44,013 nucleotides of DNA from Pseudomonadota bacterium. GTDB taxonomy: Bacteria; Pseudomonadota; Gammaproteobacteria; JAKAQQ01. The translations under genes and the position numbers were made by a program. Below are positions 24,200 through 32,556 of this stretch, piece after piece (the stretch's first letter is position 1; each line of letters begins with the position of its first letter). The notes under the pieces are model-generated. The model had not been told where the DNA came from and did no database searches. It saw only the letters and a program-made list of their open reading frames with translations. The stretch spans positions 1-44,013 of the forward strand of contig JAJYFY010000006.1 of assembly GCA_021785265.1 (NCBI GenBank), written 5' to 3'.

Positions 24200-24223
24200 A
24201 ATCGCGATTTTCATTCCGCGATT
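24200..24223. promoter_or_regulatory. Inverted repeat before the TIGR03032 gene
   Basis: AATCGCG (24200-24206) and CGCGATT (24217-24223) are perfect 7-bp inverted repeats with a 10-nt spacer, 11-34 nt upstream of the start codon at 24189. It may be an operator or a leader hairpin hiding the start, which lacks a Shine-Dalgarno sequence. Confidence 0.3.
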
Positions 24224-24300
24224 GGGAAACACCGGAAGTCCGTTTGCCCAGGATCCACGGATCGAAGCCAATTCCCTGTCCAGCCAGGCGACTGATGGAT

Positions 24301-25746
24301 CTAGAAAGAGAGCCACATGAGGAAGGAGAGGAAGTTGTTGCTGCTCGCATTCCGGCCCTGGCCGTTGTAGTTCGAGCTCGCTCCGAGGTAGCGGTTGAAG
24401 TCAGTGTATTGGAGTGAAAGCTCCACGTTCTGGGCCTCGAGGTAGTCCAGTTCGAGGAGGAACCCGTTGGTGTCCGGACTGCCATTGGCGCTCACAAGGC
24501 CTGCAGGATTGCCGGTCGCGGGCCCATAGAGGGCGGGATCCGGATTGCCCCAGACCCAGAAATAGCCCAGGCCGGCACCATAGCGATGCCGGAGCAGGTA
24601 CTGGCCGTTGACCCTGACCGTCTCGAGGGTGTCTTCTGCGTTGGGCTTGAAGCTGAGTGACGGAACCGGTTCCCAGTACTGGTTTTCGCCGATCCAGCTC
24701 ACATGCGCCGTCCAGATCTGATTGCCGGTCAGTCCCAGATACTGGATCTGGCTGTCGAGCCCGTAGTCGAGAAGACGATCGCTTGCCCCGGAGGCGACAG
24801 TCGTCGGGTAGACGTTGGTATCCATGCCGAGGGCGCCCACCTCCCAGTTCCAGGCTGCATAGTTCTGTTCGAAGGCGATCCGGAGGTAGGGAGCAATGTT
24901 CTGGATCGGGCCGAAGCTATAGGGACCGTAGACCTGGTTCGTGCCGGCGCCGATGCCGACAGCAGACCGGTAGAGATCGGCCTCAAGATAAAGCCAGTGG
25001 TCCTGGCCCTGGCCGAACAGATAGGCCAGATATCCGCCCAGTCCGGCAACCGGTTCACTGGCACCACTGGCCTGGACGATGTAGGGTGCCGGGATATCCC
25101 GGAGTGGCGAGTAGTTGGAGGAGTAGAAAGGCCAGTCCCAGTCGGGTACTGAATTCCACGGATCCGGTTCGGTCGGTGTGTTGTTGATGTCGATGCCGTA
25201 GATGAGGGTGCTGCCGTCCGGCCCGGCTTGGTGTTCGGCCCAACGGATGTCGGAATCATCCTGACCGAAAGCGCCGGTATGCGTATAGGTGAGGTGGAAA
25301 AACGCGCCGATGTGGCTCGCGATCCGTCCCGCATAGAAGAGACTCACCTGTTCAGGAAACTCGACGGAACCCTGACCCGTGGTTCCGCCCGATCCGAACT
25401 GGTTGGCCCCCCCCCCCTGGATGAACGAATCCGAGGCCTGGATGAAGATGGACAGTGGCGGGTCCCGATCCAGTGCCAGGGGAGCCATCCGCCGAAGCTT
25501 CTGCCGGAGCTGCTGCATGCCGGCCAGATTGGACGTGGTATACCCCCCCAGCTTGAACAGTCGGCCGATCGGGGTGAGTTGCGGGAACATCGTGTGGCAA
25601 ACCGAGCAGGACCAGCCCGTCTGCCGGGCGAAGCTCGGGATGGCATGGGCCGGACGGGGAGCGGTGAGGGTCGCGAGAGCCAGAAACGCAGCCAGGACGA
25701 GACTGCGCCCGGGATGATGTCTGGAGGGGGTGGCTCGCGTGTTCAT
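24301..25746 (-). CDS. Fused monoheme cytochrome c - outer membrane beta-barrel protein (Cyc2-like)
   Basis: A 481-residue exported protein. A signal peptide (about 1-35, ending PAHA) is followed by IPSFARQTGWSCSVCHTMFP. In this segment CSVCH (47-51) binds one heme c, and LTPIGRLFKLGGYTTSN follows. The rest consists of alternating aromatic/polar beta strands ending in Phe (FLMWLSF), the usual C-terminal signature of outer membrane proteins. The architecture equals the Cyc2 cytochrome-porin of iron oxidisers, which is about 480 residues. The same fold also occurs in uncharacterised methanotroph and sulfur-oxidiser proteins, so iron oxidation is inference. It is 52 bp downstream of a diheme cytochrome gene, a plausible periplasmic partner. 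The heme axial second ligand is not obvious. Confidence 0.75.
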   Translation of the reverse strand: MNTRATPSRHHPGRSLVLAAFLALATLTAPRPAHAIPSFARQTGWSCSVCHTMFPQLTPIGRLFKLGGYTTSNLAGMQQLRQKLRRMAPLALDRDPPLSIFIQASDSFIQGGGANQFGSGGTTGQGSVEFPEQVSLFYAGRIASHIGAFFHLTYTHTGAFGQDDSDIRWAEHQAGPDGSTLIYGIDINNTPTEPDPWNSVPDWDWPFYSSNYSPLRDIPAPYIVQASGASEPVAGLGGYLAYLFGQGQDHWLYLEADLYRSAVGIGAGTNQVYGPYSFGPIQNIAPYLRIAFEQNYAAWNWEVGALGMDTNVYPTTVASGASDRLLDYGLDSQIQYLGLTGNQIWTAHVSWIGENQYWEPVPSLSFKPNAEDTLETVRVNGQYLLRHRYGAGLGYFWVWGNPDPALYGPATGNPAGLVSANGSPDTNGFLLELDYLEAQNVELSLQYTDFNRYLGASSNYNGQGRNASSNNFLSFLMWLSF

Positions 25747-25798
25747 GAGACTCTCTCAGGTGGGGGGACCGGGATCCGGCCGGGTTCGGGGATTTCAC

Positions 25799-26425
25799 TC
25801 AGAGGGTGGTGAGATATTCGGCGACTGCCCGGATCTGGCGGTCCGTCAGGTGGATGGCGATCATGTGCATGATGTCGGCGTTCTTGTCATGGCGAACACC
25901 GCTTTTGAAGAACCGCAGCTGCTCTTCCAGGTATTCCACGTTCTGCCCCGCGAGCCGGGGATAGATGCCGCTTCCGGCAGCATCGGGCCCATGGCAACTC
26001 ATGCAGGCCGGAACATCCTGCTTCAGGATCCCTTGGTGAAAGATGACCTTGCCGGCCGCACTGAGCCGTCCACCCAGATGGGGCTTCGGGGCCGGCTGGG
26101 AAGCATACCAGCGGGCCACCGCCACGATTTCCCGGTTGCTGAGCGCCTCGCTCACCGGCCACATGTACATCACGCCCGGCGGATCCGAGCGGCTGCCGTC
26201 GCGAAAGGCCTTGAGCTGCTCCTCGATGTAGACCTCGCTCTGGTGGGCAAGACGGGGGATGAAGCCAAAACGCGGGTCGCTACCGTGGGTGCTGTGGCAC
26301 ATGTAGCAGCTGGTGAGCACGCGGGAGGGGGGAGGGACAGGTGTCGGTGGGGTTGCAGCGGAGGCCGTTTCCCCAAAACAGAACAGGAAGAAGATGAGGG
26401 CGGATCCAATGACGAGGCATTTCAT
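25799..26425 (-). CDS. Periplasmic diheme cytochrome c (c4-type)
   Basis: A 208-residue exported protein with a signal peptide (about 1-24). Two cytochrome c domains carry CYMCH (40-44) and CMSCH (141-145). Each is followed by the c4-type features PRLAHQSEVYIEEQLKAF and PRLAGQNVEYLEEQLRFF, and Met ligands near VMYMWPVSEAL and IMHMIAIHLT. It should carry two electrons in the periplasm, for example between an outer-membrane donor and an oxidase. GGAGGT lies 5 nt before the ATG at 26425. It is the first gene of a transcript with the cytochrome-porin. An FNR/CRP-type palindrome at 26491-26504 lies 66 bp upstream. Confidence 0.92.
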   Translation of the reverse strand: MKCLVIGSALIFFLFCFGETASAATPPTPVPPPSRVLTSCYMCHSTHGSDPRFGFIPRLAHQSEVYIEEQLKAFRDGSRSDPPGVMYMWPVSEALSNREIVAVARWYASQPAPKPHLGGRLSAAGKVIFHQGILKQDVPACMSCHGPDAAGSGIYPRLAGQNVEYLEEQLRFFKSGVRHDKNADIMHMIAIHLTDRQIRAVAEYLTTL

Positions 26426-26490
26426 GGGTGACCTCCAAGGAACTGGGCCATCCGGTCTCAACATGCTAAACGGTTTTCGAGGATGGTGTT

Positions 26491-26504
26491 TTGACTTATG
26501 TCAA
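26491..26504. promoter_or_regulatory. FNR/CRP-family palindrome upstream of the diheme cytochrome
   Basis: TTGAC-TTAT-GTCAA is a perfect palindrome fitting the TTGAY-N4-RTCAA pattern of FNR/ANR-type regulators. It overlaps the stop codon of the malic enzyme gene and is the last sequence before the cytochrome leader. A weak -10-like TTTAGC (26470-26465, minus) lies at a distance consistent with class II activation. Oxygen- or NO-responsive control of the cytochrome pair is inferred. Confidence 0.55.
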
Positions 26505-27814
26505 GGAGCTTTCCGATTGGCGGCCTGGCTGACCGCCTGGGCCACGGCCGCATGTGTCGCGGGGTCGAGGACATCCGGCAGAATCTCCCCGTCAGATGCG
26601 AGTTCAGCCATGCGGTAGGAGGCCGCCAGCAGCATCTCCCGTGTGAACCTTCGGGCCCGGGCATCGAGAGCGCCCCGGAAGAGGCCAGGGAAACCCAGGG
26701 CGTTGTTGACACTGCGTCCATCGGTGGCAAAGGCCGCTCCCGCTTCAAGCGCACGCCGGGCTGAGATTTCCGGCTCGGGATTGGACAGTGCGAAAATGAT
26801 CTGGCCGGACTGGATGGAGGTGGGATCAATGAGATCTTTGACCCCGGTGGTGGCGATCACGATCGATGCATCGTGCATGAGTTTTTCCAGGGTGACGAGG
26901 GTTCCGCCCAGATGCTCGAATTCGATGCGGGCCTCGGGCCGGAGGTCCGTTCCAATCAGGTCACGCACGCCGAAGTCACGAATGAGCCGGGCGATCCCGA
27001 TTCCTGCCGCACCAAGCCCCACCTGGCCCACGACCGCCGCATGAAGGTTGGTCCCGGTCTTGCGAACGGCCGAGAGAAGGGCTGCCAGCGTGACCACGGC
27101 GGTTCCGTCCTGGTCATCATGGAGGATGGGCTTCTCGAGCGCCTGTTCGAGGGCCCGGGTCACGGTGAAACAGGCTGGTGCCGCGATGTCTTCGAGATGG
27201 ATCGCGGCAAAACTCCCTTCGATGGCCAGTATGGTGTCCACGATTTTTTCCGGATCGGTTTCGCGGAGCAGGACCGGGATTCCCGAGAGACCGACCATTC
27301 GGCTGTAGATCATGGATTTTCCTTCCATTACAGGCAGCCCGGCCTGAGCCCCGATCGCGCCCAGTCCCAGGATGGCTGTTCCATTTGTAACGATGCCGAC
27401 GCTATTGCCGTAGTTGGTCCACTCCCGGATCTTTTCAGGATTGTCCCGGATGGCCAGACAAACGCGGGCCACTCCCGGGGTGTAGAGGTCGCGCAACTGC
27501 TGGAGCGAGTCGAGCGGAACCTTGGCCACCATCTCAATCTTGCCGCCCCGGTGACGATCGAAGACGCGGTCCGATTTGCCGACGAGACGGGCGTTCGGCA
27601 AGGTCGCCAGCCGTTCGGTGACCTGCCGCCCGGTTTCCTCATCGATCTCGATCGTGATCTCCCAGACGGTCCGATCCTGATGGCGGCGGACGGCGGTCAG
27701 GTGGTCAATCACAACGCCACACTCACCGATTGCAGTGAGGATGCGGCCCAAGCTGCCTGGCCGGTGTTCCGATTCGACAAGAAGGATTTCCGGGATCTGC
27801 ATGCATTTGATCAT
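26501..27814 (-). CDS. NAD(P)-dependent malic enzyme with N-terminal ACT domain
   Basis: A 437-residue enzyme. Residues about 6-85 form an ACT domain (EILLVESEHRPGSLGRILTAI), a small-molecule sensor. The rest is a short bacterial malic enzyme that decarboxylates malate to pyruvate. It has YTPGVARV, WTNYGNSVGIVTNGTAILG, GLPVMEGKSMIY (catalytic Lys), HLEDIAAPACF, ILHDDQDGTAVV (metal Asp), the Rossmann GLGAAGIGIARL, and a FALSNPEPEI end. An amino acid or other ligand probably regulates activity through ACT; which one is unknown. The ATG at 27814 has no clear ribosome-binding site, and 27802 is an alternative. It is divergent from the cytochrome gene at 27977. Confidence 0.92.
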   Translation of the reverse strand: MIKCMQIPEILLVESEHRPGSLGRILTAIGECGVVIDHLTAVRRHQDRTVWEITIEIDEETGRQVTERLATLPNARLVGKSDRVFDRHRGGKIEMVAKVPLDSLQQLRDLYTPGVARVCLAIRDNPEKIREWTNYGNSVGIVTNGTAILGLGAIGAQAGLPVMEGKSMIYSRMVGLSGIPVLLRETDPEKIVDTILAIEGSFAAIHLEDIAAPACFTVTRALEQALEKPILHDDQDGTAVVTLAALLSAVRKTGTNLHAAVVGQVGLGAAGIGIARLIRDFGVRDLIGTDLRPEARIEFEHLGGTLVTLEKLMHDASIVIATTGVKDLIDPTSIQSGQIIFALSNPEPEISARRALEAGAAFATDGRSVNNALGFPGLFRGALDARARRFTREMLLAASYRMAELASDGEILPDVLDPATHAAVAQAVSQAANRKAP

Positions 27815-27933
27815 GGGGCAGAAATGGCGAGGATACTATAAAGCCCCAGCTATCCGGATTCCCACCCGGTCTCAGGGGTGATCTGGAAGACTGGTACCGG
27901 GCCGGAAGCGGGCAGCGGCAACGGGCTTGCCCG

Positions 27934-27939
27934 TATAAT
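27934..27939 (+). promoter_or_regulatory. -10 element TATAAT before the membrane-anchored cytochrome c
   Basis: A perfect TATAAT lies 37 bp upstream of the ATG at 27977. No good -35 is found 16-18 bp upstream, so an activator or an alternative element may be needed. Confidence 0.4.
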
Positions 27940-27976
27940 TGCCGACGATCCCTTACCTGTTTCCGTGGAGCCCGGC

Positions 27977-28534
27977 ATGGATCTTCAAGATCGCAAGTTC
28001 ATTCAGACTTTCTCCATCTTCCTGCTGGCGCTGCTGGTCGTTTCGGTTGTCCTGATCTTTCTAGCGAATGGTCTCGCCATCCAGTCGCGTGATGAAAGTT
28101 TTGGGGGTTCCCGTTTGGCCGAGCGGCAGGCCTACATGCGGTTGCGGCCGGTGGGCCAAGTCCGCCTCGAATCAAAATCCCAGCCGGGTGTACCCGCCAC
28201 GGCGCCCATGACGGCAACCGTCAAGGGCCCTGCTCTCAAGACACCGGCCGAGATCAAACATTTCATGACAGCCCAGGGCTGTTTCGCCTGTCACGCCATC
28301 GACAGTAAGGTGGTGGGGCCGGCCTATGCCTGGGTGGCTTATCGGTTCCGTGCACAGGTTGCGGCAGCCACCGTAAAACTCGCCCACAAGATCATTGCGG
28401 GTGGCACCGGCTACTGGAATCCTTGGACAGGTGGGATTGCCATGCCGGCTCACCCCAACCTGACCTTGGCCCAAGCCGAAACCTTAGCCCGCTGGGTGCT
28501 TGCCCGGCATCCTCTGGCGCCACCCAAGCCCTGA
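27977..28534 (+). CDS. Membrane-anchored monoheme cytochrome c
   Basis: A 185-residue protein with an uncleaved N-terminal helix (about 11-33) that anchors it to the inner membrane, facing the periplasm. It has a linker of about 60 residues and a class I cytochrome domain with CFACH at 102-106. KVVGPAYAWVAYRF follows the heme site, GGIAMPAHP carries the Met ligand, and the C-terminal helix LTLAQAETLARWVL resembles c-551/c-5 cytochromes. A GGAG sequence precedes the ATG. It likely passes electrons between the quinol-oxidising complex or soluble cytochromes and a terminal reductase, but no partner gene is adjacent. It converges with ubiK, with 25 bp between their stops. Confidence 0.88.
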   Translation: MDLQDRKFIQTFSIFLLALLVVSVVLIFLANGLAIQSRDESFGGSRLAERQAYMRLRPVGQVRLESKSQPGVPATAPMTATVKGPALKTPAEIKHFMTAQGCFACHAIDSKVVGPAYAWVAYRFRAQVAAATVKLAHKIIAGGTGYWNPWTGGIAMPAHPNLTLAQAETLARWVLARHPLAPPKP

Positions 28535-28559
28535 CCCTTGAGGAGTCGTCTTCTCTGGA

Positions 28560-28847
28560 TCAGTGGCGGGAAGTCTTACGGGGAGGTTCCCCAGACCCGG
28601 ATTTTTCGAGACCGCCGAGCGCCTCGAGCCGGGCGGTGAGCGCCTCGATACGTTCCGAAAGCCGCGTGGCCAACTCACGTTGGGCCTCAAACTCGTCGCG
28701 TGTCACCAGGTCCAGACGATTCAAAGCGCCGTTGACGCGGGCCTTCAGGTTTTTCCTGAGGTCCCGACCGAGGTCCTCGAGATCGTCGGGAAGTGACTGC
28801 CGGATCTTACACAACACCGAGTCGAGCGAGTCTGAGAGCGTAGCCAT
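28560..28847 (-). CDS. ubiK: Ubiquinone biosynthesis accessory factor UbiK (BMFP family)
   Basis: A 95-residue, mostly helical protein of the BMFP/YqiC family. An amphipathic N-terminal part (LSDSLDSVLCKIRQSLPDDLEDLGRD) is followed by a coiled coil (TRDEFEAQRELATRLSERIEALTARLEALE-like), the trimerisation region. In E. coli UbiK binds UbiJ and aids the soluble ubiquinone synthesis complex. GGAG lies seven bases upstream of the ATG at 28847. The gene diverges from the PII gene with about 90 bp between starts. This neighbourhood is common in Gammaproteobacteria. Confidence 0.9.
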   Translation of the reverse strand: MATLSDSLDSVLCKIRQSLPDDLEDLGRDLRKNLKARVNGALNRLDLVTRDEFEAQRELATRLSERIEALTARLEALGGLEKSGSGEPPRKTSRH

Positions 28848-28898
28848 CTTCGTACTCCGGTCCTGTCGGTTGGGAAACGGGAAGAGTATATAGTTTAA

Positions 28899-29279
<381 letters not shown>

Positions 29280-29280
29280 G

Positions 29281-29748
29281 ATGAGGCGGAAACTCGTTCT
29301 GGCCGTGATCGGTGTCGGGGCGGTGGTTCTGGTGTCAGCTGGGGTTCAAGCCCATGGAGTTTACCGCTGGGTTGGACCTCATGGCACCGTCCACTACTCG
29401 GATGTGCCACCGGTCGGCCTGAGTTACCACCGAGTCGAGCTCGCGGCGCCTTCGGGTTTTGGCCGCGGCAACACCCCGAAGGCCTCCGTCAAGATGCCAG
29501 TTGGGAAAAAAGGCAAGCCCGCACCCCAGGCCCGCAAGGTGCCCGGTTTGACACCGGCCCAAGCGCAAGTGTTTTGCCAGGTGGCCCGGAAGCGGTACCA
29601 ACACCTCGAACCGGTTCGCCGGCTCCAGCTCGTTCAGCCGAACGGTAAGAGCCAGTATCTCAGTGGAGAGAATCTGGTCCAGTACAAAAACAATGCGCGG
29701 GCCCGTATGCAACTCTTCTGTAAGAAGGCTTCACCGGCCTCAGGTTAA
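29281..29748 (+). CDS. DUF4124 domain exported protein
   Basis: A 155-residue protein with a signal peptide (about 1-24, ending GVQA) and the DUF4124 signature directly after it: HGVYRWVGPHGTVHYSDVPP. The rest is basic, with a Lys-rich linker and a C-terminal part containing CQVARKRYQ and MQLFCKK, two cysteines that could form a disulfide. DUF4124 proteins are periplasmic and of unknown function, common in Gammaproteobacteria. It begins one base after the PII stop, so it is probably co-transcribed with it. It converges with speE, with two bases between the stops. Confidence 0.85.
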   Translation: MRRKLVLAVIGVGAVVLVSAGVQAHGVYRWVGPHGTVHYSDVPPVGLSYHRVELAAPSGFGRGNTPKASVKMPVGKKGKPAPQARKVPGLTPAQAQVFCQVARKRYQHLEPVRRLQLVQPNGKSQYLSGENLVQYKNNARARMQLFCKKASPASG

Positions 29749-29750
29749 GG

Positions 29751-30596
29751 TCAAAGAAGCCGCTGGTACAGCTCGGGCAGGCCACCGATCAGGCCACGGT
29801 GCAATCCGGTTGAATAGTAGCGGGGTGACGGGATGAGGGAGACCGGTGAACGGAAGGTGCCGAGCGGAGTGGTTGAGGATGCGAGGCTGACTGACCAGAC
29901 TCCGGAGGGGTAGGTGGGCTGGGAGAAGGGAAGAAGCAGGCGCTCCCGGAAGCCGGCCTCGGCGAGTCGTCCGTGAATCTGTTTCACGAGATCCGGGTAG
30001 AGGAAAGGGGACTCGCTCTGCAGCGCAAGGATCCCGTCCGCTTTGAGGCGGCTCCGACAGGTCGTGTAAAACTCGGTTTCAAAAAGCCCCTTGGCCGGAC
30101 CGACAGGATCGGTGCTGTCGATGCAAAGAACATCGATGCTGGCCGGTGGAGCCCGCTCAATCCAGCGCAGGGCATCCTCATAGTGAAGGTCGGCACGTGG
30201 ATCGTCTCCCGCGCGAGCCAGTTCCGGGAAATGACGTCGGGCGAGAGCCGTGACGGCCTGATCGATTTCGACCTGGACCGCGGACTCGACCTCAGGGTGC
30301 TTGAGCACCTCGGTCAGGGTGCCGCAATCCCCTCCCCCCACGATCACGACCCGTCCCGGTCGAGGATGGGTGAGAAGCGCCGGATGAACCAGCATCTCAT
30401 GGTAGATGAAGTGATCCCGCTCGGTCAGCATGATACAGCCATCGATCGCCATGAGACGGCCGAAATCATCCGTTTCGAAAATCTCGATCGTCTGGTAGGG
30501 ACTCTCGATACGTTCGAGCCGCTTGCGGATCCTGAGCCCGATTGAATACCCGGCTCCAGGGGCCGGTTCCACAAACCATTGGGAATCATCCATCAT
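29751..30596 (-). CDS. speE: Polyamine aminopropyltransferase (spermidine synthase)
   Basis: A 281-residue Rossmann-fold enzyme that transfers aminopropyl from decarboxylated AdoMet to putrescine. It shows QTIEIFETDDFGRLMAIDG, TERDHFIYHEML, the GGGDCGTLTEVLKH cofactor loop, VEIDQAV, CIDSTDPVGPAKGLF with the catalytic Asp, and QSESPFLYPDL. The usual GGGDGG appears as GGGDCG. An ATG at 30596 with an upstream AAGGT is taken as the start; a longer frame reaches 30632. It is divergent from speA, 34 bp away, so both polyamine genes share their upstream DNA. Confidence 0.92.
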   Translation of the reverse strand: MMDDSQWFVEPAPGAGYSIGLRIRKRLERIESPYQTIEIFETDDFGRLMAIDGCIMLTERDHFIYHEMLVHPALLTHPRPGRVVIVGGGDCGTLTEVLKHPEVESAVQVEIDQAVTALARRHFPELARAGDDPRADLHYEDALRWIERAPPASIDVLCIDSTDPVGPAKGLFETEFYTTCRSRLKADGILALQSESPFLYPDLVKQIHGRLAEAGFRERLLLPFSQPTYPSGVWSVSLASSTTPLGTFRSPVSLIPSPRYYSTGLHRGLIGGLPELYQRLL

Positions 30597-30630
30597 ATGG
30601 GTACCTTCGCCTGCCGAAAAGCGGACTGTC

Positions 30631-32556
30631 ATGCCGGTTGAATCACCTGCCCCAGATCTTCCCCTGTCAACGCCTGCGGGTGCGCCAGCACGATCCCGCT
30701 ATGGTCTGCCTCGTTGGGGAGAGGGCTTCTTCGATATCGATGCGAAAGGCCATTGTATCGTACGCCCCGACCGCCATGGAGACCGAACGCTCGATCTGGC
30801 CGGAATCACGGAGCAGCTTTTGGCCATGGGGCACCGATTCCCCATCCTGTTGCGCTTCCCGGAAATCCTACGGCAGCGATTGGCAGAGCTCACACTGGCT
30901 TTTGCGCGGGCACGCGACCGGGAGCGCTACACCGGGCAGTATCTTCCGATTTATCCGATCAAAGTGAACCAGGAGCGGGCTGTGGTCGAGGCGTTGGTCG
31001 AGACAGCCGGTTCCGGCATCGGGCTCGAGGCCGGCAGCAAGCCGGAGCTCGTCATGGCCCTGGCCCTGGCCCCACGGATGGGAACCATTGTGGCCAACGG
31101 GTACAAGGACCGGGATTACGTTCGTCTTGCCCTTCTCGCGTCTCAACTCGGGCACCGGGTCTATCTCGTGCTCGAGAAACCGACGGAACTCGGTCACATT
31201 CTCGAGGAGTCCCGCGTCCTCGGCATCACTCCGCGACTCGGTATCCGAGTGCGCTTATCCAGCATTGCCGGGGGCAAATGGCAGAATACGGGCGGCGCCA
31301 AGTCCAAATTCGGATTTACTATTCCGGAACTCATCGAGACGGTCGACCGGCTCGAACAGTCGGATCTTAGGGGAACGCTCGAGCTTCTGCACTTTCACAT
31401 GGGTTCGCAGATCGCCAACCTGCGCGATATCCAGGAGGCGCTGCGGGAGGCCGGGCGCATCTGGACCGAGCTCAGGGGGCGCGGTATCGCGCTGGGTACG
31501 GTGGATGTCGGGGGCGGACTGGCGGTGGATTACGATGGGACCCGTTCGCGCGGTGATTGTTCGATGAACTACTCGATCGGACAGTATGCCGAGGTGATCG
31601 TACGTACGTTCAAGGAGGCGGCCCAGGCGGCAGGTTGTCAGGAACCCGATCTCCTGTCGGAGTCGGGTCGTGCCCTGAGTGCCCACCACGCGCTCCTGGT
31701 CACGGATGTCGTCGAAACCGAACCACCCTCAACCGAGGCTCTGCCGACCCGGTCAGCCCAACCGGACTGGGCGCTCGGCGAGTTGTGGTCACTTTACGAG
31801 CAAGAAGCGGCGCAGTCACCGCAGGAGGCCTATCAGGAAGCCGTGTACTGGCTGGCCGAGGTGCATGCCCGTTTCAGTCGCGGACAGATCGGGCTGGAGG
31901 GCCGCGCCGAGGCCGAACGCCTGTTCCAGCTGATCCTGCGCCAGGTGGAGCGGCGCTGGGCGCACTCTGTGCATGCCGGGGCACCCGATCTTCACGCCGA
32001 GCTTGAGGAACGCCTGGCCGGAAAGATATTCTGCAACCTCTCGATTTTCCAGTCCATGCCCGACATCTGGGCGCTCGACCAAGTCTTTCCGATTGTGCCG
32101 CTCACGGGACACAATCGACCTTTTATCCGCCGGGTCCGGCTCTATGACCTCACCTGTGATTCCGATGGCCGGATTGATCAGTACGTCGGCTCCGACTGCC
32201 TGATGCCGAGCCTTCCGGTCCCCGCGGCCAGTGGACAGTCACTCCCCTGGCTTGGGTTTTTTCTGCTCGGTGCCTACCAGGAAATTCTCGGAGACATGCA
32301 CAATCTGTTCGGAAGCACGGATTCAGCCGTCATCGAGTCGAGCGAGAGCGGGTTTCGGGTTACATCTCGGCACCGAGGAGACTCAGCCCGTGATCTCTTG
32401 GGCCATGTTCACCTTGAGGTGTCCGAAATCGAGCGGCGGGTTGCCGACAAGTTGGCCCATGCCGCCTGTCCGGAGCAAACTGCCCGGAGCCTCATGGCGG
32501 AACTTTTACATATTCTCGAGGGCTCGACTTACCTGACGGGAGATCTGCCACCATGA
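30631..32556 (+). CDS. speA: Biosynthetic arginine decarboxylase
   Basis: A 641-residue fold III PLP enzyme converting arginine to agmatine, the first step of putrescine synthesis by the agmatine route. It has YGLPRWGEGFFDID near the start and YPIKVNQERAVVE (PLP Lys). GLEAGSKPELVMALAL, GTLELLHFHMGSQI, VDVGGGLAVDYDG, NLSIFQSMPDIWA and LGAYQEILGDMHNLFG follow. Length agrees with the family (about 630-660). It is divergent from speE, next enzymes of the agmatine route are not in the window, and its stop overlaps the next start by four bases. It opens a nearly continuous run of plus-strand genes to hemY. Confidence 0.94.
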   Translation: MPVESPAPDLPLSTPAGAPARSRYGLPRWGEGFFDIDAKGHCIVRPDRHGDRTLDLAGITEQLLAMGHRFPILLRFPEILRQRLAELTLAFARARDRERYTGQYLPIYPIKVNQERAVVEALVETAGSGIGLEAGSKPELVMALALAPRMGTIVANGYKDRDYVRLALLASQLGHRVYLVLEKPTELGHILEESRVLGITPRLGIRVRLSSIAGGKWQNTGGAKSKFGFTIPELIETVDRLEQSDLRGTLELLHFHMGSQIANLRDIQEALREAGRIWTELRGRGIALGTVDVGGGLAVDYDGTRSRGDCSMNYSIGQYAEVIVRTFKEAAQAAGCQEPDLLSESGRALSAHHALLVTDVVETEPPSTEALPTRSAQPDWALGELWSLYEQEAAQSPQEAYQEAVYWLAEVHARFSRGQIGLEGRAEAERLFQLILRQVERRWAHSVHAGAPDLHAELEERLAGKIFCNLSIFQSMPDIWALDQVFPIVPLTGHNRPFIRRVRLYDLTCDSDGRIDQYVGSDCLMPSLPVPAASGQSLPWLGFFLLGAYQEILGDMHNLFGSTDSAVIESSESGFRVTSRHRGDSARDLLGHVHLEVSEIERRVADKLAHAACPEQTARSLMAELLHILEGSTYLTGDLPP

